This document shows, piece by piece, positions 21,401 to 50,100 of a stretch of DNA of 64,000 nucleotides. The notes below the pieces were generated by a model. It was not told the DNA's origin. It did not search any database and worked only from the letters and a program-made list of their open reading frames with translations. A program made the position numbers and the translations under genes. The stretch is from Castor canadensis (Eukaryota > Chordata > Mammalia > Rodentia > Castoridae). The DNA lies in contig NC_133401.1 of assembly GCF_047511655.1 (NCBI RefSeq), positions 13,548,001 through 13,612,000 of the forward strand, read 5' to 3'. The first letter of the stretch is position 1. Each line of letters opens with the position of its first letter.

Positions 21401-22429
21401 AATACGGGATGGGGGTCCCAGTGGCTGGGCCTCAGGCTCAGGGGTCTCAGGGGTGATGATGAGGCGGGGAACAGTGCACAGGGAGCCACACTCCAGTTGA
21501 GAGTAGAGTTGAGTCAACTCTCCAGGTTCTGGTCCCTCTAATGAGCCATCTCCGTTGGGCTCCTCCAAAAGGCAGTCAGTTTCAGGTGCTGTCTGGGGCC
21601 CATCCGTGCCAGGCTGTGTCCGGAGGTGTTCGATAGTTTGCTGTGCTGGGAAAAAATCAGATCCAGGCTGTTTCCAGGCTGTCTGAGTGTTCTGTTGTAT
21701 CTGAGAGCCTTCAGTATCCTGTGGAATCCTGGAGCTCTCTGTGTACAGTTCTTTCTGGGAGTCACCAGCACTTGGTTCTGTTGAGGGACAGGCTCCCACT
21801 GGGTGAGTCCGGAGGTTGGACCTGCTCTGGTGGGTCCAGAGGTTATCAGCCCAGGGCTCGACCCCCTGTGGCTGAGTCTGCCGCCCAAATATTTCTAGTT
21901 CTGTCCAGGGTTCATCAGACCCTGGCTGGGTCCAGAGGCTGGCCCTCTCTGGCTGAGACTGGAGGTCGGATTTGTGTGGATCAGTCCAAACGCCATCTGT
22001 CGCAGTCTCGGTCCAGGGACCGGCCATCTCCAGCTCTGTCCAGTGGCTGCTTCTTTCTAGATGTGTCTGGAGGCCAGACATGTCTAGCTCAGTGTTTTGG
22101 CTGGGCCTCTCCGTCTTGGTTCCTAGGCCAGCTGCTTCGAGCTCAACCTGTCCGTCTGTCCAGGATTCTGTCTGTAGACCGCCTGTCCTTAGGTCAGGCC
22201 CGATGCCAGCACTCTCGGGCTCGCTGTGCAGGATGGACCCCTCAGTACAGGCTGGGGGCCCGCCCCCCTCCGGCCGGCCGGCAGGGCACCCCGCGCCAGG
22301 CCCGGGTCGCTGCTGTCCTGGCTGCCGCCGCCGCCCCCCTCGCGGTGCCTCCAGCCCCATGCGGGCCGCGGCGGGCAGCGTCCCGGCCTCCGCCTCGCTC
22401 AGGCTCCCCCGGCACGGGCAGCGCCTCAT
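8149..22429 (-). CDS. ITPKC: Inositol-trisphosphate 3-kinase C, complete
   Basis: Seven coding exons (in transcript order 22429-21296, 16497-16398, 14869-14656, 13003-12799, 11707-11606, 10980-10909, 8352-8149) join in frame to 676 residues; human ITPKC is 683. It phosphorylates Ins(1,4,5)P3 at the 3 position to Ins(1,3,4,5)P4, lowering calcium-release signalling, and in T cells restrains NFAT activation. Residues 1-378, all from exon 1, are a low-complexity N-terminus with imperfect W-T-[DEQ] repeats. A basic [15 protein letters not shown] segment (from about 380) is the calmodulin-binding-like region. The IPK signature [11 protein letters not shown] sits at about 473-483 (D477, K479), VGSSLL at about 611-616 and MIDFGKT with D631 near the C-terminus. 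The start is ATG 22427-22429 (MRRCPCRG), matching the human N-terminus; a longer open frame upstream begins with GTG. It is divergent from COQ8B and convergent with ACTMAP. Confidence 0.96.
8425..8600 (+). repeat. MIR SINE remnant
   Basis: Good MIR core: GAGTTCAAATCCTAGCTCTG and CCACTCATGGCTGTACAGCA, in ITPKC intron 6. Confidence 0.65.
8597..8634 (+). repeat. (TCTG)n(TC)n microsatellite
   Basis: Roughly five TGTC units (one TGCC) followed by about ten TC units, ending before AATATATATTC. Confidence 0.9.
8655..8940 (-). repeat. Reverse B1-like SINE and ID-like fragment
   Basis: 7SL-like monomer at 8655-8782 (TATAGCCCAGACTGCCCTTG, CCTCCAGAGTGCTAGGATG), then an ID-like reverse fragment at 8848-8940. 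Confidence 0.7.
8998..9080 (+). repeat. Solitary ID-like SINE
   Basis: GGAGAAGTGGCTCAAGTGG and TTTTGAGTTCAAGCCCCAAT followed by an A-rich tail, without a 7SL half. Confidence 0.8.
9150..9345 (+). repeat. MIR SINE remnant
   Basis: CTTCCTTCCTCTGGGTCTCA, GAAGAATGGGGAAGTTGGTA and CAGTGCCTGGCACAGACAG fit the MIR core and 3' end. Confidence 0.55.
9655..9985 (+). repeat. Forward composite SINE split by a reverse ID element
   Basis: 7SL-like half at 9658-9740, a T/G-rich start and reversed ID-like fragment at 9750-9855, then an A-rich linker and forward ID-like half at 9890-9960 with an A tail. Confidence 0.7.
10105..10310 (+). repeat. MIR SINE remnant
   Basis: CATACTGATGGTTTACTATG, then GCTGGGATTTGAACTCAGGT near the end, typical of MIR. 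A second short MIR-like piece is at about 10615-10730 (GAAACTGAGACCTGAGAGGG). Confidence 0.6.
10909..10980 (-). CDS. ITPKC: ITPKC coding exon 6
   Basis: 72 bases, phase 0 at both ends. Encodes [20 protein letters not shown] and KTHE. The acceptor reads CTCAG then AGAAAG; the human protein has QKYV here, so the first residue differs. Donor is GTGCGA. Confidence 0.92.
11606..11707 (-). CDS. ITPKC: ITPKC coding exon 5
   Basis: Acceptor CCCTGCAG. Encodes [20 protein letters not shown] through [10 protein letters not shown]; donor GTGCGT. Phase 0 at both ends. Confidence 0.94.
12165..12350 (-). repeat. Reverse ID-like plus B1-like SINE
   Basis: ID-like half at 12168-12240 (GTAGTGCTGGAGATGGAATC) and 7SL-like half at 12245-12345 ending CACCACCACACCTGGC. 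Confidence 0.75.
12799..13003 (-). CDS. ITPKC: ITPKC coding exon 4
   Basis: Encodes [20 protein letters not shown] through GFRIEGIK. Almost identical to human ITPKC, including the conserved [19 protein letters not shown] segment of the kinase domain. Confidence 0.95.
13468..13795 (+). repeat. Composite SINE followed by a B1-like monomer
   Basis: Composite copy at 13468-13690 with A tail, then a 7SL-like monomer at 13700-13795 (GACGCACACCTGTCATCCTA). Confidence 0.8.
14097..14365 (-). repeat. Reverse composite SINE plus extra ID half
   Basis: Opens with a T-rich run and GCAGTACTGAGGTTTGAACT, has a reversed 7SL-like half, then another reversed ID-like half at 14280-14365. Inserted in the L1 fragment. 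Confidence 0.8.
14656..14869 (-). CDS. ITPKC: ITPKC coding exon 3 (IPK signature)
   Basis: 214 bases, phase 1 in and phase 2 out. Encodes [20 protein letters not shown], the [13 protein letters not shown] segment and [10 protein letters not shown], the inositol polyphosphate kinase signature. Acceptor TTCATAG, donor GTAGGG. Confidence 0.96.
15515..15660 (+). repeat. MIR SINE remnant
   Basis: AGACGGGGAAACTGAGGCCC and AAGGTAACCTGCCCAGGCTC are close to the MIR core. Confidence 0.65.
15708..16230 (+). repeat. Row of three forward SINEs
   Basis: Composite at 15708-15912, a solitary ID-like piece at 15915-15995 with an unusual G-run (15912-15922), and a second composite at 16008-16225. All end in A-rich tails. 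Confidence 0.8.
16398..16497 (-). CDS. ITPKC: ITPKC coding exon 2
   Basis: 100 bases. Encodes [20 protein letters not shown] and [13 protein letters not shown], the basic calmodulin-binding-like segment at the edge of the kinase domain. Acceptor CACACAG, donor GTGAGA. Confidence 0.95.
16730..16835 (-). repeat. Reverse ID-like SINE
   Basis: T-rich start then GTGGTACTGGGGTTTGAACT and CTTGAGCCATACCTCCAGTC. Confidence 0.85.
16955..17525 (+). repeat. GAGACAG-type purine-skewed tracts in ITPKC intron 1
   Basis: Degenerate GAGA/GACAGA runs at 16955-17075 and 17430-17520, separated by about 350 bases of ordinary sequence. No open reading frame of note. Confidence 0.6.
17545..17625 (+). repeat. ID-like SINE, old
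   Basis: GGGCTGGGAGTGCAGCTCAG and AGGTTTGATCCCATCACCAC followed by an A-rich tail. Confidence 0.75.
17945..18295 (+). repeat. MIR and L2-tail remnants
   Basis: MIR-like at 17945-18150 (GAAACAGGCTCAGAGAAGTG) and an L2-like tail at 18165-18290 (CTGCAAGCTCCTGAGGGCAG, ACACAGTGGGTGCTCCACAA). Confidence 0.6.
18355..18580 (-). repeat. Reverse B1-like monomer, (CT)n, ID-like fragment
   Basis: 7SL-like monomer at 18355-18460, CT microsatellite at 18457-18495, reversed ID-like fragment at 18500-18580. Confidence 0.75.
18640..18900 (+). repeat. L2 LINE 3' remnant
   Basis: L2-like 3' end: CACTGCTGTGTCCCCAGCAA and TGACACACAGTAGGAACCCA. Confidence 0.65.
18907..19016 (+). repeat. GGAA/GAGG-rich microsatellite
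   Basis: Purine-only stretch of irregular GGAA, GGGA and AAGG units, ending in (GGAA)n near 19013. Confidence 0.9.
19390..19715 (+). mobile_element. Probable retroelement 3' end (unclassified)
   Basis: A-rich, purine-rich segment ending TATATCCTAATAAAAACTGG and a short A run. The AATAAA and A-rich end suggest a LINE 3' UTR. I cannot name the family. Confidence 0.4.
19740..20045 (+). repeat. MIR, B1-like fragment and reverse ID-like fragment
   Basis: MIR at 19740-19870 (TGCCTCAGTTTCCTTATCTG), forward 7SL-like fragment at 19880-19960, reversed ID-like fragment at 19965-20045. Confidence 0.65.
20046..20610. other. Unique intronic sequence, ITPKC intron 1
   Basis: Non-repeat intronic DNA of moderate GC content. 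I see no conserved reading frame, RNA or motif. Confidence 0.5.
20612..20835 (-). repeat. Reverse composite SINE
   Basis: Opens T-rich with GGCAGTACTGGGGTTTGAAC and closes GGCATGAGGCACCGGCACCA. Confidence 0.85.
20836..21295. other. Unique sequence at the 5' end of ITPKC intron 1
   Basis: No repeat recognised. It includes the ITPKC exon 1 donor (GTGAGT on the minus strand, 21290-21295). Confidence 0.5.
21296..22429 (-). CDS. ITPKC: ITPKC coding exon 1 (N-terminal 378 residues)
   Basis: Runs from ATG (22429) to GACAGGTCTGGG before GTGAGT. It begins MRRCPCRG and [15 protein letters not shown], basic and Pro/Gly-rich. The middle (about residues 80-300) repeats degenerate units built on WT[DEQ], LxTxPE and similar. 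The end, [18 protein letters not shown], matches human. The N-terminus is poorly conserved except at its two ends. The ATG has G at -3. Confidence 0.94.
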
Positions 22430-22720
22430 GCCCGCTCCCTCGGTTCGGGCTTCGGCAGGCCCGGCTCCTCCTTCCCCTTTAAATCCAGCTAGGGGTGTGG
22501 CCGGGGAGCCCCGACTCGCGGGTTCCGGCCGGCAGAGTCTCAGCCAGCCAGACCACTCAAGGGTTAATCGATACTCCACCTCCCGGGGAAAGCCCCATGG
22601 CCCCGCCCACCGGATATGACGTAAAAGGAGCTGCTGGTCTGCGTCGGAGGGCGTGGCCTCCAGACGCTGAGCGCGCTGGTTCTGCGCGGGGGTGGTGGTT
22701 GAGCGTCAGTCTCTTTGGAC
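22190..22720 (-). promoter_or_regulatory. ITPKC: ITPKC CpG island / promoter
   Basis: GC-rich, CpG-rich block covering the start of exon 1 and upstream. It contains a GC box (CCCCGCCC near 22600) and a CRE-like TGACGTAA at 22617-22624. There is no clear TATA box. The transcription start was not determined. Confidence 0.7.
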
Positions 22721-22742
22721 GCCCTCCGCCTTACCCAAACAC

Positions 22743-22940
22743 TTTTTTTCTTTTTCGGCAGTACTGGGGTTGAACTCTGGGCCTCACTCTTGCTAAGCTT
22801 GCTAAGCAGGCGCTCTACCACTTGAGCCACTCCGCTAGCCCTTTTTTTCTTTTCTACTTTTGGCAGTACTGGGGTTTGAACTGGGGGCCTCACACTTGCT
22901 ACGCAGGCGCTCTATCACTTGAGCCACTCCACCAGCCCAT
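22743..22940 (-). repeat. Two tandem reverse ID-like SINEs at the ITPKC promoter edge
   Basis: Copies at 22743-22842 and 22850-22938. The first has a small duplication, TTGCTAAGCTTGCTAAGCAG. Both lack the 7SL half and retain many CpGs, suggesting recent insertion next to the CpG island. Confidence 0.85.
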
Positions 22941-23175
22941 CCCCCTACACCCTCAAGTGACAGATTCGGCCTCCCTACACCTCCTCTCACCCTCCGGCCC
23001 CCCACACCCGCCCACCGTGACGAATTCAGCTGGCCACCATTCTTCACGCAGGGGCAGGACAGAGTTGGGGGTGTCACAGACTTGGGTTCGAGACCCGGCC
23101 TCTGCCACTTCCCGCTGTGCTACTTTCAGTGAGTGCCTTAGGTTCCACTGAATTTCACATAAGAAATCTCATGTC

Positions 23176-23530
23176 TGGGACGAGTGTGGCAGTACACGCC
23201 TGTAATCCCATCATTTTGGAGCCTGACGTATAACTCTTTGATGAGAGTTACACGTCACCCTGGGCTAAATAGCGAGGCCCGATTTAAAAAAAAACCAAGA
23301 ACTGGGGAAGTAACTCAGTGACAGAGCGTATGGACAAGGCCCTGGGTTCCATACCCAGTACTGAAAAAAACCTCATGTCTAGAGGTTGAAGCCAGCCCCG
23401 GGGCAAATAGTTGGGGAGATCCTTTCTCGGAAAAAAAACAGTCACACAAAAAAAAAAATAACAGTCACAAAAAAAGCATTGGCAGAGTGTAAGGCCCTGA
23501 GTTCAAAGCCCAGGGCTGCCAAAAAAAAAG
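23176..23530 (+). repeat. Forward SINE fragments
   Basis: 7SL-like start at 23180, ID-like half at 23300-23365, then the end of a composite with truncated ID half at 23370-23530 and an A tail. Confidence 0.7.
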
Positions 23531-24640
23531 GACACTGGATACTCAGAGGCCTCTAGCCTTTGTTTTATCCCCTGGGCTACTTACTGTGACCCATATGTGA
23601 GGCACGTGGTGCCAGGCTTGACACTGTCAGCCTCAGCAGTGTAGAATTAGTTGTCATAGGTGTTGTTTACATAGTCGCCCCCAGTGGTGAGCTGCCTCCA
23701 GCTCCTGAGTCAAATCCTCACCTTCGGAGGGAGACAGGGTGGTTTCAGTCTTGAAATTGATTTACCTAGGGGAAGGACATTGGGCACAGGTCCAAGGCTG
23801 AAGAATGAATCATCTCTTCATAAACTAATGATAAGTCAGAAGCAGAGATCCACCTGGTACATCATACAAATTAGAAGCTGAGGTCCAGAGAGGGGTCAGA
23901 GTTCTTGAGGTCACACAGCAATTGGATAGAGATCGAGAGGCCTGATTCCTGACCAAGGTGTGTGTGCGTGTGTGGGGGGAGACTGACAGAGAACGGGATG
24001 CTGAGAGATGCCTCAACCAGCTGTTTCTATTCCAGTGGTGAAGAGTGAGTAAGCCTGGAACGCACGCGCGTGCATACATACACAGACAACCTGACTGGAA
24101 GCTGATTTTCTGGGATGCCAAGATTTTTGACTCAGCACTGGGAATCCTAGCTGACTGTATTCTGGGAAATGTCAGTCCTACAGGAAACAGAGGGCTCCCA
24201 CTCGCGCCATCCCGCAGGTGGGCGGGGAGCAGAGAGAGCAGGGTACGTGAGGAACAGAAGCTCAAAGCTCAGTGTGCAAGTGAGGGGGTTTATGTACGCA
24301 GTGTGAGCGGGAGAGAGTTGGCGAGCAAAACAGGGGATTTTACATGCCCAAGGAAGGAGGTTGGGTGCCAGGCCGTGGGTGTTTGTGCAAAGTGGAGGCG
24401 CTCCATGCATGTGCAGGGGGAATGTTTGCTTGGAAGAATGTGTGTTCAAAGGAGAGGTAGGTGAGACTGCCTGAAGGAAAATAAGAAGGGGGATTGGGCA
24501 AGATGATCGTGCAGAGATGTGACGTTTGTAAGGGAAAGTGTTGTTTGCAAGACAGTGCAGGGAACCTCGTACATGGCACTCTGAGGTTGGTGGAAGGGCG
24601 TAAGAAGCACTTGTGCGCTCTAGCCGGCCCTGAAACCCAT
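23531..24640. other. Intergenic DNA between ITPKC and COQ8B
   Basis: Mostly unique sequence. A MIR-like piece lies at about 23870-23965 (AGCTGAGGTCCAGAGAGGGG). TG/CG-alternating short runs lie at 23958-23972 and 24060-24085. No exon recognised. Confidence 0.5.
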
Positions 24641-24780
24641 CCCGAAAGCCCAGCTGCGGCGCCTCAGCCCCGCCCCCGCGCGCACAGCGTTCTATGCCTA
24701 TCAGCGGGCTGCTGCTCTCTTATTGGCTAGCTGGGTAGAGGGGGCGGGCTGAAGATGTTCCCGGAAGCATAGGAGGCCCC
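24640..24780 (+). promoter_or_regulatory. COQ8B: COQ8B promoter-like block
   Basis: GC box CCCCGCCCC at 24668-24676, inverted CCAAT box ATTGG at 24722-24726, second GC box GGGGCGGG at 24741-24748 and ETS-type CCGGAAG at 24761-24767. The COQ8B start codon is only 3 bases inside its exon, so an upstream non-coding exon must start near here. The exact start is not visible. Confidence 0.6.
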
Positions 24781-24810
24781 ACGCTTTGTGGACCCAGACC
24801 TGGAAAGCAG

Positions 24811-25062
24811 TGGGTGCTTAGCAACAGGAGGAGGTGCCCAGTAACCCCGTGGGGGGGGGATACGCGGGAGGAATTTGGTGCCTAGCAACAAAGGGGGCTC
24901 AGAACGAGAAAGGCTACCATGGAGGATACGTGAATGTCTAGCAACGGGGGAGGACCCTAGCAACAGTGAGGGGGGTGTTGGGAGGTTCAAGGGGAGAACT
25001 TTGAGTTCCTAACGAGGAGGTGGGTAACCAGGAGAAACTGTGGGGATCCGTTAGCAGGGGAA
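24811..25062 (+). repeat. Degenerate TAGCAAC (X-box half-site-like) array
   Basis: TAGCAAC occurs at 24819, 24883, 24939 and 24958, each followed by a G-rich run. Related TAACC/TAACG/TTAGC variants are at 24842, 25010, 25024 and 25051. It looks like a decayed minisatellite with units of about 55-65 bases. GTGCCTAGCAAC resembles an RFX X-box half. Confidence 0.65.
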
Positions 25063-25203
25063 CAGGTCTTTGGTAGATGGGAATCGAAGGGGTGTGGATA
25101 CTGGAGAATTTGGGGGCTTTGTAAAAAGCAGCTGGGGGCGCAAAGCAGGAGGCCCAGTCGTCCACTTCCTACCTAAATAATCCCTCCTCTTCTCCCTTAG
25201 GCA

Positions 25204-45627
<20,424 letters not shown>

Positions 45628-46109
45628 CCAGAAGGGATCTCCCTGCGGACCCCATGACAGCCTCCATGTGGTGATTCCTGCTCCTTAGCGGACCACCCCC
45701 TGCTATGGCTCTTCTTGTCCTTTACCCTTCTGCCCTGGTTTCGAAGAAGTCCCCTCCTTGGCCCTGGAGCTCAGGAACACTTGGGACTAGAGAACTCCGA
45801 ACTTCATTTTCAGCTCCTCCCGCTCCAAAGTGGGCATCCGGGAACCCTAAATCAGGGAACCAATTAGCTGAATTCTGCCATCTGCCATCTGAGCGGGTCC
45901 CGGCCCGCCCTGCATGCCTTCATGAAGAGCCACTCTTCTAGGGGCGACACTCCGCACCTCTGCTCAGGTCTCCTTGGATCCGGCGGCGAAAGGGGAGATA
46001 GTTGGTGAAGGCAGCCCTCACCTTTGCCTCTCTCACCCTTCCACCAGCTGCCTTCTCCCGGGTTCCAGCCTCTCTGTATTGAGGGGTGGGGGACTGCCCC
46101 TTCCCTCCC

Positions 46110-46115
46110 AATAAA
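46110..46115 (+). terminator. COQ8B: COQ8B polyadenylation signal
   Basis: AATAAA 483 bases after the COQ8B stop, in repeat-free sequence that reads as the 3' UTR (45628-46110). Downstream GT/T-rich text is modest. Confidence 0.8.
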
Positions 46116-47041
46116 AGCGCCCCTCCCCTTCCCCCAGCTCTTTTCTCTGCAATGAGGGGGAGGAGCTCACGGGCGGCCTCCAGGTGCAGATGGTCAGCAC
46201 CACCCCCGCCCCCGCCCTTGTCTAAAAGCCCCAGCACTGCCTGGGCCATCTGTTGCTGGGAACCTTCTCCCCCCACCCCCACGTGCTGACCACCTGCTCA
46301 AAGGACTGGCAGCTGAGGAGCGTACCCACCACCACACACACTGCCTCGTGGCTTCCCGGCTTCAGGCTTCCTTCTCTTGCTCCCAGCAACCTCGCCTTTG
46401 CTAATGGGCCCTAACGCCTCTGCCAGCTGCTTTGCCAAACCCACGGGTCGGGGGTGGGAGTAGGGGCGCAGGGGTCTAGAACCGCGCCCTGGCCCCAGCA
46501 AGCCAAGCCGATCGCTTAACAGGACGCCGAGGTCCGTTCATTCCCCCTCCCCTTCCATGCAAAAAGTGCTTCGTCACCGCTTCTGCCCGCCCCCGCCGGG
46601 CTAAGAGAACCGTGGGGTTAGCAAGATTTGAGGACGGACGGCGACAAGGCGCCTCCCAAAGCAATTCTTGCGGACGCAGAGCTGTAGAGGGGATCTGAGG
46701 TCAGGGGCTACAGAAGGCGAGGAAACCCACGCCTGAGCCGACTGTGGGGAAGAACTCACCCAGGCTCCAGTGCCGACTCAGCCCCGGCCCGGGCAGTGGG
46801 CGTGGCGGGGCGGTGGCTGCACTGGAGAGGGCGGGGTCACATTTCCGTATGGGCGTGGCCTGCGGTGTTCTTTTGCATATACAGCAGGCGGCGGGCCAAT
46901 GGGCGGGATCGGGGCGGGGCGCCGAGGCGGGAGGGACGCTCCCCCGCCCCCGGAACGGAATCCTCCGGGGAGCCGAGCTGGCTCGCGTGTGCATCCCGCA
47001 CCATCCCCCGGCCCCGGGCCCGGCCCGCGTCAGACAGAGCT

Positions 47042-47072
47042 GCCGCCGCCGCCACCACAGCAGCAGCAGCAG
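47042..47072 (+). repeat. NUMBL: (CCG)n/(CAG)5 triplet run in the NUMBL 5' leader
   Basis: Four GCC/CCG units then five CAG units at 47058-47072, 58 bases before the start codon and probably in the 5' UTR. Confidence 0.8.
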
Positions 47073-47129
47073 CACTCGGGAAACCGGGCCCAGCCGGGGC
47101 CGCGGGAGGCGGGGGCGCCCGGGCCCTGG

Positions 47130-47153
47130 ATGTCCCGCAGCGCGGCGGCCAGC
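47130..47153 (+). CDS. NUMBL: NUMBL coding exon 1
   Basis: Only 24 coding bases, MSRSAAAS, before GTGAGA. The context CCCTGGATGT has T at -3, so the ATG is not in an optimal context. Confidence 0.92.
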
Positions 47154-50100
47154 GTGAGAAGGGCGGGAGAGGGGGGCTCGGGTCGGGGGCGGCGCCGTTG
47201 CTGATGTGGCGGAGGGTGGGAGGCGGCCGCGGCGCCCGGATGGAGAGAAGATGCCAAAACTGGAGACGGTGGTCCTGGGTGGGGGTCCAGGACCGGCTCC
47301 GTTCAAGCCAAAGCCTGGGAGATTGGGAGGGGGGGTCTCTGGCACGGGCCATCTCTTGCCAAGGTCCTGGAAATATGAATCCTAGACGTAGAATCCCCCC
47401 CCAATCAAGGACAGGGGTTCGGAAATTCTAGATTCAACTCCCTAGGCAAGGTTTTGGGGGTCGGGTCTGGGATGCAGCCCCCATATCAAGCAAAGGCCTT
47501 CCTGGGGCGATTCCTACCCTTCCCTGACAAGGGGTCTCTGAGCACAGCAACCCAGTACGACAAGGTTTTGATCTTGGGGACCTGGGTACAGCTTCTCCAC
47601 CGAGCCCACACCCTGGGGGGTTGGGGGGGACTCCAAGCACAGTCTATCCCCAGGCCTCACAGGCAGGCTTCCTGAGCACAGCCACCCCCCACTGCCCAGT
47701 TCTTGGGCGAGTCCCAGGCACATCCCCTTCTCAAAACGAGGTCCCTGTGCCTGGAACTCCACCCCATTCCTCCCCAGCTTAAATAAAATAAGGAGAATTT
47801 GAGGCAACCCCCACTCCCACGCTTGGTCAAGGGTCTCAGGGCACAGGTCCCCTAGGCCACCCCCTTTGTCCCTAGGGCTGCCCAGCTGTTCAAAAAAGGC
47901 ACCACCTACAGACAATACGCAGCCACCCCCCTGCCAGATCTGGGCCCCTAGCCTCCAAGATTCAGGCTGGGTTGGGGGCGGCTCCCCTGGGACTCGGTGC
48001 AAACCTGTTTGTAGCCTCTTAAGTGACCAGCGGCTTTGTGTGTGGTACCTGGGGTGGGGAGGAGGGGAAACAAGGGATGGGAAGGCAGCTAGGAGTATGA
48101 CCCCGTGTTTGTGTGGTTGTGTGTGTGTGTGCGCGCGTGCATGCGCAGCAGCTGGAATCCTGTGTTGAATGTCTGCATGCCTGTGGTTGGATGTGGCAGT
48201 GTCTGTGGTCCTGTGTAACCCTGCTATTTGGGTGACATTGTGAGTGTGTGTGTGTGTGTGTGAATGACAGCTGTCCACTTTGCAGAGCCCTCTACTTTTT
48301 AGTCTTGTCAGTATTTGGGTGGGTGCATGGTTGTGATTGTGTAGTTGTGTCTGCGGTTGTGTCTTTTGTGACCCTATTTTGTGTATCTTGGTATGTGACA
48401 GCATATATGTTGTGCCTGGGATTAGACATATGTGTGACTAAGAATGTGGATGGAGTGGAGTTGTGTCTGTGACTCCATGTCCCTGTAAGAATATTGTGCT
48501 TGTGTCTATAAGTGATTTTATATACATGTGTGACTCTGGGTGTGTGGCTGTCATTGTATCTGAAGTCATTGTGCCTGTATGAGTAGGGTTGTATAATGCC
48601 ACTGTGTGTAACAGTGGTTGTGTGTTACTGTGCACATCTGTGTATGGCTGGGGTTGTGTAAATGACTGTGTCTAGCTGTGTTGTGATACTGGTTGTATAA
48701 GCATAGTCTTGTATGTGTGAGTATTTGACTTAATTGTGTATGGATGTCATCTATGAGTGCTAGCTCCAGGTACCTGGGTGTGTGTGTGACTGTGGCTTCT
48801 GTTCTCCTGTGTGTGTGTAACCTGGATGTCTGTGACCCTGGGTAACTGTTTGTGCCCTGCTCTTTGAGAACGTGTACGTCTGTAGTATGTGGCTGTGTGT
48901 GTGTGTGGTAAGTCCATGTGATTGAGTGAGAAGGTGACTGGCCCCTGACTGCAGATGACTCTGTCAGGGACCATGTCTTCTCTGTAAAACCAATAACTGC
49001 TACACCAAGGTCACTACATTGCTGTGTATACACCTCACTGTGTACTTGTGATGTGGGAAACTGAACTGTGTGCTTATGTCCCTATGTGTGAAATATTAAT
49101 GTGGGGAGGTGGGCCCATGACTTTATGTGCCTGTCCACGAGGGGCTGAGATTACATGTGGTCACATACTTGTTTATGTGACTTATGTGTCTACATGAAGA
49201 AACTGTGTGTTTCTCTGTGATGGTGACATGGGACAGCTGTGTATGGGACCCTGACCATGATGGATAGCTGGGTAACGTGGACACTGATGCTGTGTGACTG
49301 TGCATCCAGGACAGTCTCTGGAATGTGCATGGCAGTCTGAGGGTGGCCATCCTTGAGGACATTCGTCTCTGAGTGGTTGTGTGCCGTCCCTTGCACGTGT
49401 ATGCCTATCTCTGTGTAATACATGGGCTGTAGCTGTCAGCATATCAACAGTGAGTAGTTGGTTGTGTATAGAGGACTGTCGTAGAAGAGTGGCTGTCACA
49501 GAGAACTATGTCACAGATATTGGGACCAAATGTGAACCTGGGGATGTGTGACTGTGACAATGGGTGACATAAAGAGGTGTGTCGGTGTGACTGAGATGGT
49601 TGAATTGAATGCCATGTGCAGTGGTGGCCGTGTGTGGGCTTTGTGAGAACAAATGTGCATCTGTTTATGTGCGTCCAGATGTCGTCGGTATGCAGTGGTG
49701 AAGATACATGTGACAAGTGTGTGCAGCTGAGATTGTGTCACAGTGTGTCTCAGTGCTCATGTACGAGGTGACCAAGTGGGTAAACTCTGACTGGGTGTGA
49801 TTCTGTCTCAGGGGGCCTGTGATGTGGGTTTCTTGGGTGGGTGCCTGAGGAGACACAGCTGTCATTGGGTGTGGTTGTACATGTGTTGTCCTTGTGGGTG
49901 TGCCTGGGCCCAGTTCTTGTATGTGACTGAGAAAATGGGAGTGGACAAATACCAGTTGCTGGTGTGACCAGGTGTCCATGGTGGGGCCTAGACAGGTTAG
50001 GACACTCTGCATGAATGTGGACAAATGTTCGTAGTAGAGCAATGTGTCTGTGAACCTTACATGTGACCATGTTTATAGTGGCAACTGTGTGTGGCCATGA

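Larger units (their letters stand above)
46400..47330 (+). promoter_or_regulatory. NUMBL: NUMBL CpG island and promoter
   Basis: Dense CpG block over NUMBL exon 1. CCAAT at 46896-46900 is followed at once by GGGCGGG (46901-46907) and another GC box at 46912-46918. An A/T-rich TTTTGCATATACAG lies at 46871-46884. The start of transcription is probably between about 46910 and 47060. There is only about 0.8 kb between the COQ8B poly(A) signal and this promoter. Confidence 0.75.

Noticed and set aside
22430-22579. In-frame 50-codon upstream extension of ITPKC exon 1
   Set aside because: The frame is open but begins with GTG, not ATG. The ATG at 22429 matches the human N-terminus MRRCPCRG and has a purine at -3.
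21643-22619. Long plus-strand open frames (up to 279 codons) over ITPKC exon 1
   Set aside because: They are antisense shadows of a GC-rich coding exon. The minus frame matches ITPKC and the plus frames match nothing I know.
24811-25062. CRISPR-like regular array
   Set aside because: Repeats are short, degenerate and unevenly spaced (64, 56 and 19 bases), and the genome is mammalian.
46701-47431. Several overlapping open frames of 130-210 codons in the NUMBL CpG island
   Set aside because: Stop codons are rare in CpG-rich DNA. The frames are Pro/Arg/Gly-rich on both strands, without conservation, and overlap the promoter.
47514-50070. Minus-strand frames rich in His-Thr and Thr-His
   Set aside because: They are translations of the TG-rich array read on the other strand, with no conserved domain.
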